In this document: in pieces, positions 11,591 through 24,385 of the stretch
How the letters are laid out: each line of letters opens with the position of its first letter
How positions within the stretch are numbered: the stretch's first letter is position 1
Assembly: GCA_009760855.2 (NCBI GenBank)
Contig: WPIO01000010.1
Span: 4,467,501-4,508,500, forward strand
Length of the DNA: 41,000 nucleotides
Origin: Cristatella mucedo
Lineage: Eukaryota; Bryozoa; Phylactolaemata; Cristatellidae
Reading direction: 5' to 3'
The notes under the pieces: model-generated
Told to the model about the DNA's origin: nothing
Seen by the model: the letters and a program-made list of their open reading frames with translations, nothing else
The model's database searches: none
Translations under genes and position numbers: made by a program

Positions 11591-12372
11591 GTAGGAGTTG
11601 TAAATTTGGATAAGGTCTAGTAGTTGTTCGTGCGTCAGCTATCCCTCACCCTGGGCAAAATGGACACTGCGGCGAAAATCTCGCTGCATCTATTGAATAC
11701 TGTAGATTTCCCTCGCAGAGTCGTGCCGAAGATAACGGCGCCATAGACGCCACCATTGCGCTGCGGGGTTGAATTCCGGCAAGGATTGCCGAAAGAGATT
11801 TAAATTAAAGCCTCTCTTGAGCATCCTTGAACTTCAAAAAGCAGGTATGTCTTGCAAAGGAGTAGACGGCACATATCGAGAGATGACGTTCGGTATTTAA
11901 GCTCGGTAATAGATGAGAAGCTTAGTTACGATCTCTCCCAATCCCATGGGTGAGCTGGCGGTATTAGCAGTGAAGAAGATTACCAGGCGGTTTGTTAATA
12001 TGAAACCCACCCAAGATTTGCTCGACTGACATTGTCATCATGAGGACACGATTGTTCCTCGATTGATTACTACACCATCAAGTATTGATTAGTGACAGCG
12101 AGCTTGGCAGTATTTCCTTGCGAAACGACTGATGCTGGTGTAACTTATTTATCGCGATCTAGAATTTCAATTTAATTGGAGTTTTGAGCCCACATATTGT
12201 TACAACTATTACTTGCAGAGATTCTGCTACCTTTTCTTCTTGTTCAAAGCCGAGCTTAGTTTTCATATTTGCTTTCTAGCACATTTTTGCCACTCTTCCT
12301 CTCAGGCCACGAAGTCAGCTCAGCATCTGCTTGAAAAGACGTCGCCTCACTAGAAGACTGCTATAAATGCGC
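11591..12372. other. Intergenic DNA, nothing identified
   Basis: No open frame of note and no repeat is visible apart from the possible SINE remnant at the left edge. Confidence 0.4.
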
Positions 12373-12400
12373 AGACACACAGACACACACACACGCACAC

Positions 12401-12485
<85 letters not shown>

Positions 12486-12492
12486 GAGCGAG
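12373..12492. repeat. Compound (AC)n(AT)n microsatellite grading into GA
   Basis: AC units from 12373 turn into AT units from about 12413, run to 12480 and end in AGACAGAGCGAGAGAGAGG. Any translation here is repeat artefact. Confidence 0.97.
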
Positions 12493-12743
12493 AGAGAGGG
12501 AGAGAGCTCGAACATTAAACAACAATTGAAGAGCTTGGCTATAGATCTTTTCCGGTTCAAAAACCCTTCCCACAGTACCCTTTGCCTGAAGCTTAGGTAA
12601 GCTTAGAAGTGCTTTCATTTCGTGAGAAAGTTGCAGTCATGCTAGTGAGGCACAGTGAGACTGCGAATAGTTAGCTAAACTGATTCTTGAGTGATCCTAT
12701 TCTCCTGATTATGAAATCCGATTGAAATTAAAGAGAGCTAGAT

Positions 12744-13203
<460 letters not shown>

Positions 13204-13204
<1 letters not shown>

Positions 13205-14283
13205 GTCAGTTGTACCTTTGCTTTGATCCCTACCAGCCTTCGAGTACCTCAAATTCTCTCAACTCCTTTGCTGCATGTATTGATGACATCAGCACACGGA
13301 TGGCAGCAAATTTCCTTAAACTAAACGATGATAAAACTAACTTATTAGTGACGAGAAAACCAAGTGCAATTCAGAAATTGGAAAGTATGACGCTCAAAAT
13401 CGGCTCTTCCATCAGCATATCTCCTGTTGAATCTGCACGAGATCTAGGTGTCATGTTCCAAAGGGACCTTTCGTTAGACGACCACATCAGCTCCACAATC
13501 AAGTCTGCCTACTTTCAGCTACATAACATTGCTAAAATTCGGGCTTGTTTAGATAAGGATGCCACGTCTAAGTTGGTCTATGCATTTGTGACATTCCGTC
13601 TTGACTTCTGTAACTCACTGCTTGCTGGCCTACCGGCTTGTGCAATCGGGCGATTACAGCTGGTGCAAAATTTCGCAGCTAGGCTTGTCTGTCGTGAGCG
13701 CCGCAGTTGCCACAGCACACCACTTCTCTTCGACTTGTTTTGGCTCCCAGTCAAGCAACGGATCGACTTCAAGGGTTTATCACTCACTTTTTGGTCTCTT
13801 CATTCTTTGGCTTCAGCATATCTCACAGATCTACTCCCTCACCAGGCCAAGCATCGTACCACCCACTTTTCGGAATCCAACAGTTTACCAATACCTCGTA
13901 CAAACCTCAAATCCTTCGGAGACCGTTCATTTAGTTCGCATGCTCTTAAAGCCTGGATCTCACTCCCGACTTGTTTCGAAACATCCCCTGACTTGACCAT
14001 ATTTAAAAAGAACTTAAAAACGCACCTATTTAGGACAGCATTTAGTGGGTCCCTTTGATTCGTCCTTCATGTGCTTACGCGTGCTGACACTGTGAATGCT
14101 GCTTCTAACCACACTTGCATGCTGACCCTTTGCATTTTACCCTAATCATGTTATTTATGTTGTTTATCAAGCATGATATCACTCACCTTTCAATCGCGTT
14201 TACCTTTGCAGCTAATGTAAAGCGCCTAGAAATAGATTGAGTTCTCTGAGGGCGCTTTTTCAAGTGCATTATTATTATTATTA
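13204..14283 (+). mobile_element. LINE A, CR1/L2-type, 5'-truncated inside the RT domain
   Basis: The intact frame 13204-14058 begins SQLYLCF, which sits just after the RT catalytic box in this family. It runs through FLKLNDDKTNLLVT (RT thumb), LDFCNSLLAGLP, LQLVQNFAARLVC and FGDRSFSSHALKAWISLP. An approximately 225 bp 3' UTR ends in AAAGCGCCTAGAAATAGATT, then GAGGGCGCTTTT and an ATT tail at 14270-14283. DNA beyond the tail is again GA-rich, as expected for insertion into the GA tract. The frame is unbroken, so the insertion is fairly young, but the copy lacks endonuclease and the RT core. Confidence 0.9.
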
Positions 14284-15599
14284 GTGAGAAACGAGAGAAA
14301 AAAAGAGGCTGAGGAAGTTTATTTTAATTTTTTGACAGTTTCGTAGAATTGGTCAGGGATAGTACATCTGGCTGGTAAATCTACACAGTCGCAATCTGCA
14401 ACCTCACTAAGACAACTGTATGAAGCCTCGTTAGATGAAGTGATCTCAATCAGTAAGACCAGAAAAGGAGTGGGTCACCTTTTTAAGTTATTTGAGGCAT
14501 TCTCGTACGCTCCCACACTGAGAACAATATCCCAGCCATTGCTTAATCCTTTAGCCATTCTCGATTAAGTGGATCGTTTCGGCGACATTCAAATCGGCCG
14601 TCGCTGGACCGGTGCTGTACAATGTGGAGTTTGTTTCAGTTATTTCGGCTATCTAAGAACGTGCGTTGCTGCTTCCTACTTTTCTAGATCAGCGAAAATC
14701 TCGCTGCTCGAACTTTGCCCTGCAAAAGCTACGAACAAGCTATGCTCACTTCCTCCTCCTTTTGCAGCAATGCTAACTATTATTTATTGGTCATTTGATG
14801 CGACGGCTTAAAGTTGTAGGCTGAGAACACAATAGGAGCAAGTCTCGATAACAACACAACACATGACCGGAAAACCAACGGTTGCTGGATTACTGCTCGA
14901 AGTGACATCTGTCCGCTCTCAGTCCCGCGGCACTTCGGTCGTCCAGTTAAATTGTTAAATTGCTACCCCACGCTGACGATTCCAGCTCATTATTTCAGGG
15001 AGCCATGTGTGAACATTTCTATTCATTTCCTTCGAAATTCTACGTGACCCTAAATTATCCACTCCCTCAATGTTATCTTTATTCATCTTTCTTGCAGTAT
15101 TCAGAGTTTTGAAAGAAACCCAACTTTTTAGGGCCCATTTGGCTGTCTTATTCTGCAGTAGTAAGTGCATACGGTTGAATTTGAAATAACACAGGGGCCA
15201 CCGATACAGAAAAACCCTCGGTAGACCATATTTCAGCAAAATCAGGTACCTCTGCTGCCATGGAAGCACAGCGGATCAATTGTAGGCATCTCGCCATGGC
15301 TGAAACTCACTCTGCAAAAGGAAGGAACGAGTGTGAAGTTACTGTATGTCAAAGGTCGATTAGACAGGCAGAGTTCCCATAAAATTTGAGGCATTTAGGA
15401 GAAATAATGTTTTAAACTCTGCGGCTATTCTGTTTACCCAACACCCTGCAGCTAATGGCTCCGAAGAAGCATTATCAAAGAAAAAGTGCCCAATAAGAAG
15501 TTAACAGGATTGATATCTCAACTGCATGTAGCATTAAATGATGTTAGCTCAGTTTCGTACTCATTTTGTCAAGCAGTTTTAGTTAGGATAACGAGCCTA
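14284..15599. other. AT-rich intergenic DNA with one basic open frame
   Basis: A minus-strand frame at 14955-15269 would give 104 residues rich in Lys, Arg, Trp and Leu. It has no recognisable motif, and I cannot say whether it is real. Nothing else is supported. Confidence 0.3.
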
Positions 15600-15755
15600 C
15601 AACCTCTTCTGCACAGCGACAGAAGAGCCTTTACGGCTATCCTCACCGCTTGCTGCAGCAGTAAAGGATTGCCCACCGCAAGATTCTAACTCACGTGACC
15701 TCGGGACCAAGATCGTGAAAAGCGACTGCCTTACCCAGTGTGCCATCGCGGTTTA
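15600..15755 (-). mobile_element. tRNA-derived SINE, family S1, copy C
   Basis: It shares GCGACAGAAGAGCCTTTACG and GTAAAGGATTGCCCACCG with copy B and ends CAGTGTGCCATCGCGGTTT. On the minus strand it has the same A-box/B-box order, but the B box is damaged (GAGTTAGAATCT). Confidence 0.75.
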
Positions 15756-16497
15756 AGTAGGCATTCTTCTGGAGAAAGCTCTGCAATTGGCTACAGTTGG
15801 ACATATTCCTTAGAAAATACTCTAACCAGTGTAGTAGTGCTGTGCCAAAGCCATCAAATTAAGGGCTGATTGCATCTAATTTCTAACACCCCTTTCTGTT
15901 GATAGCGTCAAACAGTAATCCTACTGAAGCCAATTGCTATTGTATCGAACGAAGCTGCAAACCGTTGTCGGTAAGTTTCTGTGAAGATTTTAGATGCATT
16001 GCTTAATAGTGTTTCAACAAATTCTTATCAATGAAGTTTCTAAACGATTTTGGCTATACAACTCTCTCCCAAGTGCTAATCAAAACTTTCAACGAACTTG
16101 GCATCGATTTCAATGAGGACTATACCGAATAGTTAATTTTCACTGTTCGGTCGAATTTGATATTGACACATTTTTGGCCGAATACGTAGATCTACCGACA
16201 GCATTCCAAATTAAAAACACAATCAGCATTTGCAGCTCAGTAAATTAAACCTAATACATAAACCAAAAGGAAGCATTTAACTGGATGGTGCATCAATCTT
16301 TCCTGGCAATTGGTGCATCCTTAACCAATCTATGAAAACTTGTAATGAAACTAATTCATTTCACTTTAAAACTGTCACTTGCAATTTAGTTAACGCCAAA
16401 TGTTTACGCCGTTAGCTTTTGAAAATAAAAATAAAATTGTTCCATGTTACCAGAAATAAGTCTGCTTCTAGTTTCACTGAAGATATCTCCAGCTGTC
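15756..16497. other. AT-rich intergenic DNA, nothing identified
   Basis: No coding or repeat feature is supported in this stretch. Confidence 0.4.
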
Positions 16498-16923
16498 CTA
16501 AAGAAACGTTTGCTTGGCACGCTCGTAGGTTATGCACAAAGGTAGCCCTTTGCAATGTGATACATAGTGGTAAATCTTGTCATTTTTATTATTAATGAAT
16601 TCAATGAGACAGTTTCTCTTGGAATACACGACCTTCCAGGTATTTGTTCCATTTTTCTGAGAGGTGACATCAATGCAGTTTTTCTGTGCCCCAGCAGACT
16701 GCAATTGATCCCGTGAGATCCAAAACTCGTCATGTTTCGGTGGTTTGGTATTTGTTCATTAGTTTCAGGAGAAACTTCTCATGGCTTGACTGTAGCTGCA
16801 GGTGACGTCGGCTGGCAGAGTAATGTAGCAGTCATATTGGCTGTCTTGGCTGGTACATGCTGCGCAATGGCAAAAAAATACATACAAGCTCGCTGCGTGG
16901 ATCCAAGCCGAGTGATGCCACAT
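16498..16923 (-). pseudogene. Possible decayed gene for a small secreted protein
   Basis: Two open segments share one minus-strand frame. The first (16923-16765, 52 codons, ATG at 16923) starts with a hydrophobic, signal-like stretch (AASLYVFFCHCAA) followed by a Cys-containing region (YDCYITLPADVTCSYSQ). The second (16752-16498) has balanced composition with several Cys (NCIDV, RNCLIEF, SHCKGLPLC). They are separated by TGA, TAA and TGA codons within 12 nt at 16767-16756. No good splice sites flank the stop cluster. I do not recognise a family. It may be a chance alignment of frames. Confidence 0.25.
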
Positions 16924-16929
16924 TTGTGA

Positions 16930-18202
16930 AACTCTCATACAAACTACAAAAGTCTCATCGTTAATGATGCTGTTAGTTCTAAAAAAGTATCCTTATACAT
17001 TTGCTGTGTTGATGAAAGAGGTACTTCAGTCCACTCGCTGTAGCAGCAGCGTATAATGAAACGTGTCAAGTGATGAAGATTCCAGTTCGGCCGAATATCA
17101 AATAGCTACTTGGCCCACAAATTAGCCCCGAAGCGAAGAAGAAGCGAATGTTGAGTATGTGAGCCCTAATTTCAATTACGCGCTGGAATTCGTGAACGAT
17201 GGAACAAGCTGTGCGGAAAAGCCTTCCAAGTCAATTTGAAAGGCTGAGTACTTAAGTTATAGGATTTAAGGAATGATAGAGCCACATTGAACTTATGAGT
17301 TCCTGTCGTCCGTAAGTTCTAACACGTTGATGACCACCTTTCGTCCTGGATATGGAGTATCTGCTAGACTACTGTGACTTTTTCGAGGCACTTCGAGAAT
17401 ATTCTGTCTCGGAGGCCAAGTGTGCGAGTGAGGCTCAGTGCTGGAAAAATCTGGTTTCCCCGGGCAGTTGCCCTTGCTACTCAAGCAAATGGGAGAGAAT
17501 GAACATATTCACGACCATAAGTGAGCCAAAAGTGTCAAATTGAGATAAAATGTGCTTCATCAAATCTCAGACATGCATGTGAGATTGCACAAGAAAGTTT
17601 ATGGAGAGCTCAGACCTCGCCATTGCCGCAATTTCCCGGAGTGCCGGTAGATGTGGGTTTATGCCTTATGGCTGTGCTAACTTTGAGCGGCTGTTTTCGA
17701 TATAAAATTAACTTTTGGCTAAAAAGATACTAACGGACACCAAAAAACATGGATAATTTGCCATTTCTCAGGTGCAGTTCTTAGTTTTTGTGCTCGACGC
17801 GTATGGGCTTTTTCTGTTCTAATATAAAATGCCGATCGATGTTACTTTTGTATTGAGTTAAACAGTTCTTTATCATTAAACTAGATATTTCTGATTATTT
17901 CTTCTGATTTTTATTTTCAACAACTGAATTTCACTGTGAAAAACCCCGCGATGATTTTATGCTGATTAGTGAACGTCTGCGCAAATTTTGGCATTTGGCA
18001 CCAATTCGGGCTTCTTTACGGCAGATTGCGTATGGCACTATTTATAGGCTATTGCTTAGATTTGATAATAATGATCTAAAATAGCCATTAGTTGTCAGTT
18101 GGGTGCCAACGTCCTGCTTACATAGTGGTTACCCTCCCGCGCGTAGGTAAATAAAGGCTGAAAGCGAACGTGAACCAGTTACGGAAGCGTGCGCGATATT
18201 GG
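16930..18202 (+). other. AT-rich DNA with one candidate orphan exon at 17346-17520
   Basis: An open frame (ATG at 17352) encodes a Cys- and acid-containing peptide (MEYLLDYCDFFEALREYS at its start) and reaches a GTGAGC donor-like site at 17521. An AG that could act as acceptor sits at 17356-17357. No family is recognised. The rest holds nothing I can support. Confidence 0.2.
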
Positions 18203-18296
18203 TTTCCTCTATTATCTATTACTACTACTACTTACTACTTACTACTACTTACTACTATTACTATTACTACTATCTATTATCCTCTATCTATATACT
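18203..18296. repeat. Imperfect TAC/TATC repeat
   Basis: Units of TAC, TTAC and TATC vary in length. The tract lies in AT-rich DNA and any translation is repeat artefact. Confidence 0.85.
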
Positions 18297-18689
18297 CAGC
18301 TATCACCTTGGTGCCGCTTTAAGGACTCGTAAGCCGCGCTTCGAGGAGCTACTTTCAGCAGTATTTGGACCCGTTAATGAGACTCAGCGACCGTTACACG
18401 TGCTAATTTAATACTAGAAACTTTACTTTCCATTGCTGCAACCCGCGACTGTAGCGACATCTACCTGATAAAGCTATACTAGCTACTTGCTCATCAAAAA
18501 TAACAGCAGCACTATTTTCTGGTTCTTGGTGCAATATGGCAATGGAAATGGAAATTCTATTTTTTAGATTGCTGACGCAAGAAAATCCGATGTCAAAAAT
18601 TGAAAACTTGGCGAGAAGCGTTTTTGGACCTTAATGATTATTGACTGTCTTCTACCTTTCTCTGCGAGCTGTTTAATTCTAAAAGAGCG

Positions 18690-19450
18690 CCACGCAATCT
18701 CGACCGGCGTCAATTGCTTTCGCATAGTCTCGCCACCAGCAGCCGTCTATGTGCCCCTTGGACCGTGCTGTCAGCCCGTAGAGCGATAGGGTGCGCCATT
18801 CGCTCACCCGAAGCTACGGCGGCGGCGGCGGCAGCGGCGGCAGCGGCGGCAGCGGCGGCGGTGGCGGCAGCGGCGGCGGCGGCGGCAGCGGCGGCGGCGG
18901 CGGCAGCGGCGGCGGCGGCGGCCTGACCCGCTGGCTGCCGATCCCACTGGCTGCGGAGGCGGCGCGGCAGCTCCGCTCAAGCGGCCGCAGTGGCCAGACG
19001 CAGCAGGCGACAGATGGACAGCCGGCCAACTCACGGTACCGATCGCACGAAGGTCGAGGCCGTTGATCGCTAGCTACCGTGCGATGCCGCTGACTGCTTG
19101 CCCCTCCCCTTCCCGTATGATTCGCGTGGCGTCGCTTGCTCGCTCGCTCGCACGAAATACGAGGAGCTGAGAGATCCGGGAAGCAACGAGCCAATTGCCG
19201 AGTCCGAGGAGGTGAGCGCCTCTCTCGAAGGATTGCTCTCCTCAGCCAGCGCGCTGAGCCGGCCTCTTTCGAGCGCTTTTGGTTTCCGCTTTCAGCCACT
19301 GCTTCCGCCAGACTCGGTCGTTTCACCTCTTAGCGCGACGGCGCATGCGACAGTGACCTCGGAGCCAAGCTGGGCGCTCTAGGATTCGCGTCGTTCGCCG
19401 ACTCATCTGCGCGCGCGCGCGAGCGCCGTTGGAGAGGGCCGCTTGCTAAG
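18690..19450. promoter_or_regulatory. CpG-rich island, possible promoter
   Basis: GC and CpG content rise sharply against both flanks. It contains a GGC-rich tract (18817-18922, GGC with regular AGC interruptions), GC-rich unique sequence and an alternating CG run near 19409-19422. The open frames over the GGC tract (poly-Ala, poly-Gly or poly-Pro) are artefacts of the repeat. A candidate coding exon lies downstream at 19682. Confidence 0.45.
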
Positions 19451-19681
19451 AGTGCACGCGGCCCTCGTCCTCTTAATTAAGGGCTCGCGCGCGTGCTTCT
19501 CGGGTGTCTCTTTACAGATTCGCCAAGTGGCTTGAATTCTGCGAGGCGACCCTGCGAACTGAGTGCGCTTGCCTGCGTGCAGATCTGTAGTTTGCGACAA
19601 TTTAAAGTGCTGCCATACAGACATGTGGGTCATGGAGCAATTCCTTGCGACACACTGGGAGTGAACAGGTTCACTGCTGCA

Positions 19682-19743
19682 ATGCCCTCAGCACCAGCCA
19701 CCGCTGCGCAGCTCAAAGCGGAACTGGCACGGCCAGTAGCAAG
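19682..19743 (+). CDS. Candidate first coding exon of an unrecognised gene
   Basis: ATG at 19682 opens MPSAPATAAQLKAELARPVA, helix-compatible and low in rare residues. It reaches AAG|GTATGC, a plausible donor at 19744. It lies about 230 bp downstream of a CpG-rich island. No downstream exon was found before 22 kb. Beyond the donor the frame turns into a poly-Leu run and stops at 19825, which suggests that part is intronic. Family unknown. Confidence 0.2.
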
Positions 19744-19820
19744 GTATGCGAAAAGCACCGGTGATTGCTTTTCCTTCCCTCACTTGCTGCTGCTAGTGCT
19801 GCTGCTGCTACTGCGTCGCT

Positions 19821-19998
19821 GTTAGCTGATTTAACAGCAGCCTCGTTTGTATAGCGTCAGAAGAGCCTCGACGGCTAACACCGCCGCTTCCAGTTGACAA
19901 TAAAGGATCGCCCGCTACAGGATTCGAACCGACGACCTCGGTAGTGAAGAGCTACTAGTCCATGCAAAGGAGCTCACCTAGCTATACCGGCGAGCTCC
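19821..19998 (-). mobile_element. tRNA-derived SINE, family S1, copy D
   Basis: It has the S1 tail (TATAGCGTCAGAAGAGCCTC) and, on the minus strand, a B box GTCGGTTCGAATCC. The head GGAGCTCGCCGGTATAGCTA carries an A box. Its tRNA part differs from copies B and C near the A box, so the S1 family may contain subfamilies. Confidence 0.75.
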
Positions 19999-22289
19999 AG
20001 TGAGTATTTCCGTCGAAGACAGGCGAATGGCTAATTCCAACAGCAGTGCGGAACTTTCAGCGCGTTCAGCCACTTAAAATCTTGCCAACTTGCCAGCACT
20101 GTGCGACTGGTGTCGCGGCTTCAAGCTCTGCGGCCAGCAACTCTGACGACCCACTACAAACAAGGTGGAATGCCGCCTACAGTCTCCTGCCGCTTTAGAA
20201 TAATGCAAGGCAACCTTAAAGATACACACCAGTTGTCATCAATGATAGCAACATTTATCTTAATGAAGGAGCAACAATGATGATGGATCGAGCTCTCGAT
20301 TCCGCTTCGGAGCCTAGTTCAGAGGTCAGTCTGACTGCTGATGCTTGGTATAGCCGTGTCTCGAGATAGGCTAAAGGGTAAACGATGGAGAAAATTATTC
20401 AAGTTACCGAATTTTTGTATCTGCACCTTTCGACGGATAAGCATTTTAGTTACGCAATCCGCAGCTTCGGCAACAGCATATGACCGAAACGAAGTCTAAA
20501 ATATAAACTTAAATATACCAATATATATATACAGTGTAAATATGCGGCAAAACCAGGTGTCTAAACCTACAACGTAATTGTGCTGATCAAAGCGACTCGC
20601 AGTCTCTAGAGGGAAACAAGTTGGAACTTTTAGCATCCGAACTTCGGTGCCAAGAACAGTCATTTTGTTATTGCAGCTATTGTCTACGACGAAGTATCTC
20701 GATCTTATATTTGGGATCAAAGAATATTTCACTTCAATAGCTCACGGCCACAGGTAACTGCACTGAACTGCCTAAAACAAGACAAGGCTGCTTAAAAAAT
20801 CGACGTAGGAAATTTTTCAGCCAAGATAACAACAATAATAATACATTTGATATAGCGCCCTCAGAGAACTCAATCCCTTTCTAGGCACTTTACATATACT
20901 GAAGACGGCATTGATTTGATAGTTTAACCTTACTGAATGAGGCAAATTGAAGGTGAAACAGGTATTGAGTGCTACTAAGGACCACTTGTTGTGGTATTGG
21001 ACAAAGTACTGAAATAAATTAGGACATTTTGCACAGCTTTTGCAATTTTGATTAGTGGCGATATGAGAATTTGACAGATTTGATAAATTTCGATGATTGA
21101 CGACAATATTCTGCATATTCTCAATTCCGCAGCCGATCTATTTCTGTGAACATAACTCTGTGGAAATGTGTCCGAACGAAAAAATATCTCGAGACGTGGC
21201 TGAGTCGTAAGATTTACCTTATAATGGTTCGGCGACCGCTTGTGCTCCGCTTTTTGAAGTCAATGCACTCTTCGAAAATCAGCTAATCAATATTTCAAGC
21301 TTTGAGAATTTTAGTTTGTCTCTTCTAAATAATGTTCACAAGAAAGAAATATGCTATATGAGTTTAATCCAAGTTCAACAAGCGTAGGCAGGAATTATGG
21401 CAAAGCAATTACTTTCAAGCACTGAATCGTCGCGGCACTCATGCGGTTCTTCTATCACATGGCTTCTTTCGCCTCCCTATTAGAACTCAGACCACTATAG
21501 GCACGAGATCAAGTGAACACGTAGAACTTTGCAGAAACTTAAGGGCTGAGAACCTAGGTAAAATTATTTTTAGAATTATTCAACGAGTCTGCTCGATTGT
21601 TAACGGATGAGCTAGTTCGAGCAATAAGTCACAATCGGAAACTAATTTTCGCTGCTATCTTACTGTCGGTAAGATGAATCTAAGCCTGCAATGAGAACGC
21701 TGGCCTTTCATTAGGCAAGTGGTGACACTGTCGTAGCATGGACTTCTACCCGCCGGTTACTATATCTAGTTCAATGAGTTGTTACTGCATTTCCTAATGA
21801 TTCACCCGACCGTTTAATAAGCTGCTTTGGATTACGTGCAACAACGTGTGTGCAGGAGTAGCGGGCAACTTAATTGAAGAATAAAAAATCCATCAGCAAC
21901 AGTGTCGCAAACAGTGCAAATTCAGCAGTGCGAACCGCTTTCTTGCACTAATGGGACTCTATCGTTGTGCAATTTACTCACAACTCCGCCGCGAATAGCT
22001 TGCAAAATGCCGTTACTTTAACTTTCCAACAGTTGGTTACTGTAGTATTCAGATATATTTGCAAACCGCTCGCATTCAAACTTCGCTCCCCGTATTGGTG
22101 CACGAACGAATTTCATACACCATCTTATAACTACCTAGATATGAGTACGTATAACTGCATTTTGTCAATCACTTGTAGTCCCTTCATTCTCATGCTCCAG
22201 ACTACCCATCAGAACTAATTCCCAAATAATCCAGGTCTCGTACCATGCGCTCATCTGAGTCGTTTAGCTGTGCACTGAACCAATCTCAA
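19999..22289. other. AT-rich intergenic DNA with a LINE-A-like tail at 20829-20895
   Basis: AATAATAATACATTTGATATAG followed by CGCCCTCAGAGAACTCAATC and TTTCTAGGCACTTTACAT (20829-20895, minus orientation) is a clear family-A tail. The adjoining 200 bp do not match the family-A coding region by eye. Nothing else is supported. Confidence 0.55.
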
Positions 22290-22581
22290 ATGCTACGGAA
22301 GCCGTGCCTTTGGTACGTATGCTCCGAAAGCCTGGAACGCACTCAAGACTGACGTCACGATACGCCCCACCGACATGGCGACCTTTATTAAGAAGAAGTT
22401 GGAAACTCGCTTGGTTCTCACAATCTGTCTTTGTGTGCTGATGCTGTTGCTGACATCGTACTTTACACGTCATTAATTGTCGATTGGCACAATTGCTTTC
22501 CATCACATGTAAACTACTCAGAAAAGATTTAGTTCTCACGGCGCTACACAAAGTCTCAGTATTATTGCTATCATTTTTATT
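22290..22581 (+). mobile_element. LINE A, extreme 3' end
   Basis: FGTYAPKAWNALKTDV and TFIKKKLETRL correspond to the C-terminal residues of the copy at 13204-14058. A diverged 3' UTR and a GGCGCTACACAAAGTCTCAG tail with remnants of ATT follow. It is clearly older than the 13.2 kb copy. Confidence 0.75.
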
Positions 22582-24385
22582 GTCTGGTATGTTAATACTG
22601 GCCTAAGCACTATTCATATACATTATTAGGTGTTATCATCATAATCTAGCACTTGCCTTAATTAGGCATATATTCAAGATATACAGTACTTAAGCAGCCG
22701 GTGACACTTTCGTTTATCTGGTTACTTAAACTGGTATTGTTTGATCGTAATTTAGTTTTAGGCTGGAGAGCTAGCTGTACCTACCCTGGACGGATATCAC
22801 AGATACAGAGCCAGAAGATCTGCAACTGCCTGCGTTTTCACCTTAATGAATGGATACATAGCTTGGTAGCACTTTACCGTAAGAGAGACGTCGAAAATGG
22901 CACGGATTTGGTTGATTAATTCTTCTGCCGCAGGCCTGAAGTACCTGTTCTAGCTGCGAAGCGTGAGTGTTGTACCGCGGCCTACCTGACAGGTATGTGG
23001 ATCACTGTCCCAGTTTTCAGGTTTGTGACTCTCTGTCCTGGCTGTGGATTATCGCGTTTGTGGATCTCTGTCCAATTTTGCTTTGGTTTTAGGCACTCTG
23101 TCTAGCTATGAAAGGTGACAATTGTGCCCACTGTTTTGCTCGCAACGTCGGCAAGGGTAGCGAGCGTTTCAAGCCTCGGGCCGACTTGCAAAGCACGTCA
23201 CTAGCCCGATCTGACTCACGCGAGCTAGGTGCGCTTAGCACGTGACCTGAGCGCGCTCTCTCGTCGCGGTCATTTCGCGAGCTCTCGTCTGTCGCCGTCG
23301 CTCGCGATCGTGCAGGGCGACTCGACGGCAGCACGTGACCTCCATACAAACCGCCCTACAGAAATCCTTGATGCGCGTGACTCTCGAGCAGCGCGCAGCC
23401 CCGCTCGCGGAACGTCGCACTAAACGCTCCTTACATGCTCCTGTTGAATTGCGTAATTGCATAATAAAAATGCGAGAGAGAGCGAAACATTTTGAGCGAA
23501 TGAGCGCCAACTTGAGTAGCGCTCCAGACGCCGCCGCATGTCCTTCGGAGGGCGCCTGCGGAGTTCCTGAGCGGAAGCTCGGGAAGCGGAGTGCTCGCTC
23601 GTCATCTCGAAGCGACGGGTCAGGCTTTAAGCACGCCGACGCACTTTCGGCTCCCGGATGCGAAAATGCATCGCGGTCTAGAAACCGCGGCCAGAGGCGC
23701 GGACGGATGCGAGGCGCAAGAGTGGCTCGACGCTCAGCGCCTCTTCTGACTCGGCCGGCGACGGTTTATTTGGCGCGCCAAACGCTGAGCGCTTTGTCCT
23801 TCAGGCCAGCTCTGCAGCGGCGGCGCTTTTATCCGGCGTCTTTAGGTGGCATCACAATAGGCCCGACTTTCCTTTCGCTAGCGGTACGGTTTGAAGCAAA
23901 GCCGCATCGGTCAAGGCTCCAAAAGTGAGCTTGCGCGCATGCGTGGCGGCCGGCGATTCCGGCCCGTGCCCAGACCTGCGTCGCGAAACGCACACACACA
24001 CGTGCGCGTCGTCTTAACGCGTGCATTCCCTGTCCGATAAGATGCCGCTCGCGCCGCGAGCTGCGCTCATCGCGTCCAGGGAGACGCGTGGGTCTAACTA
24101 AGCCGAGTGAGCCAAGCATTTTCTCTTTCTTTGCGGTCAGATTTTTGCCACGTCAGTCAGCGGCTGCGCAACTACGCTTCAAAGGCGAGCGGACCGCGCT
24201 TGACGAGCAGACGCAGCAGAATGGCGACGCCGTCGACGGTCAACTGCTCCAGCGGTTCAGTGCCGCGTGACAAGCCACAGATGAGTTTTGCAGACCCCTA
24301 GAGTCAGCTAGCCGTTTCAAGCGGCACTCAGCGGCACAGCCCGGTATAGCAGGAACGCGCGCATGCGCAGACGAAGGGCGGCCTC
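22582..24385. other. Transition into a GC-rich block, no gene identified
   Basis: From about 23,100 the sequence becomes strongly GC- and CpG-rich. Several long open frames occur on both strands, as expected at this composition, and none is recognisable. TTTATT at 23765-23770 is an AATAAA on the minus strand and could end the TMEM200-like transcript (about 1.9 kb 3' UTR). Confidence 0.35.

Noticed and set aside
18714-18926. Poly-Ala / poly-Gly / poly-Pro proteins
   Set aside because: They arise from the GGC tract in all frames, with no non-repetitive domain attached.
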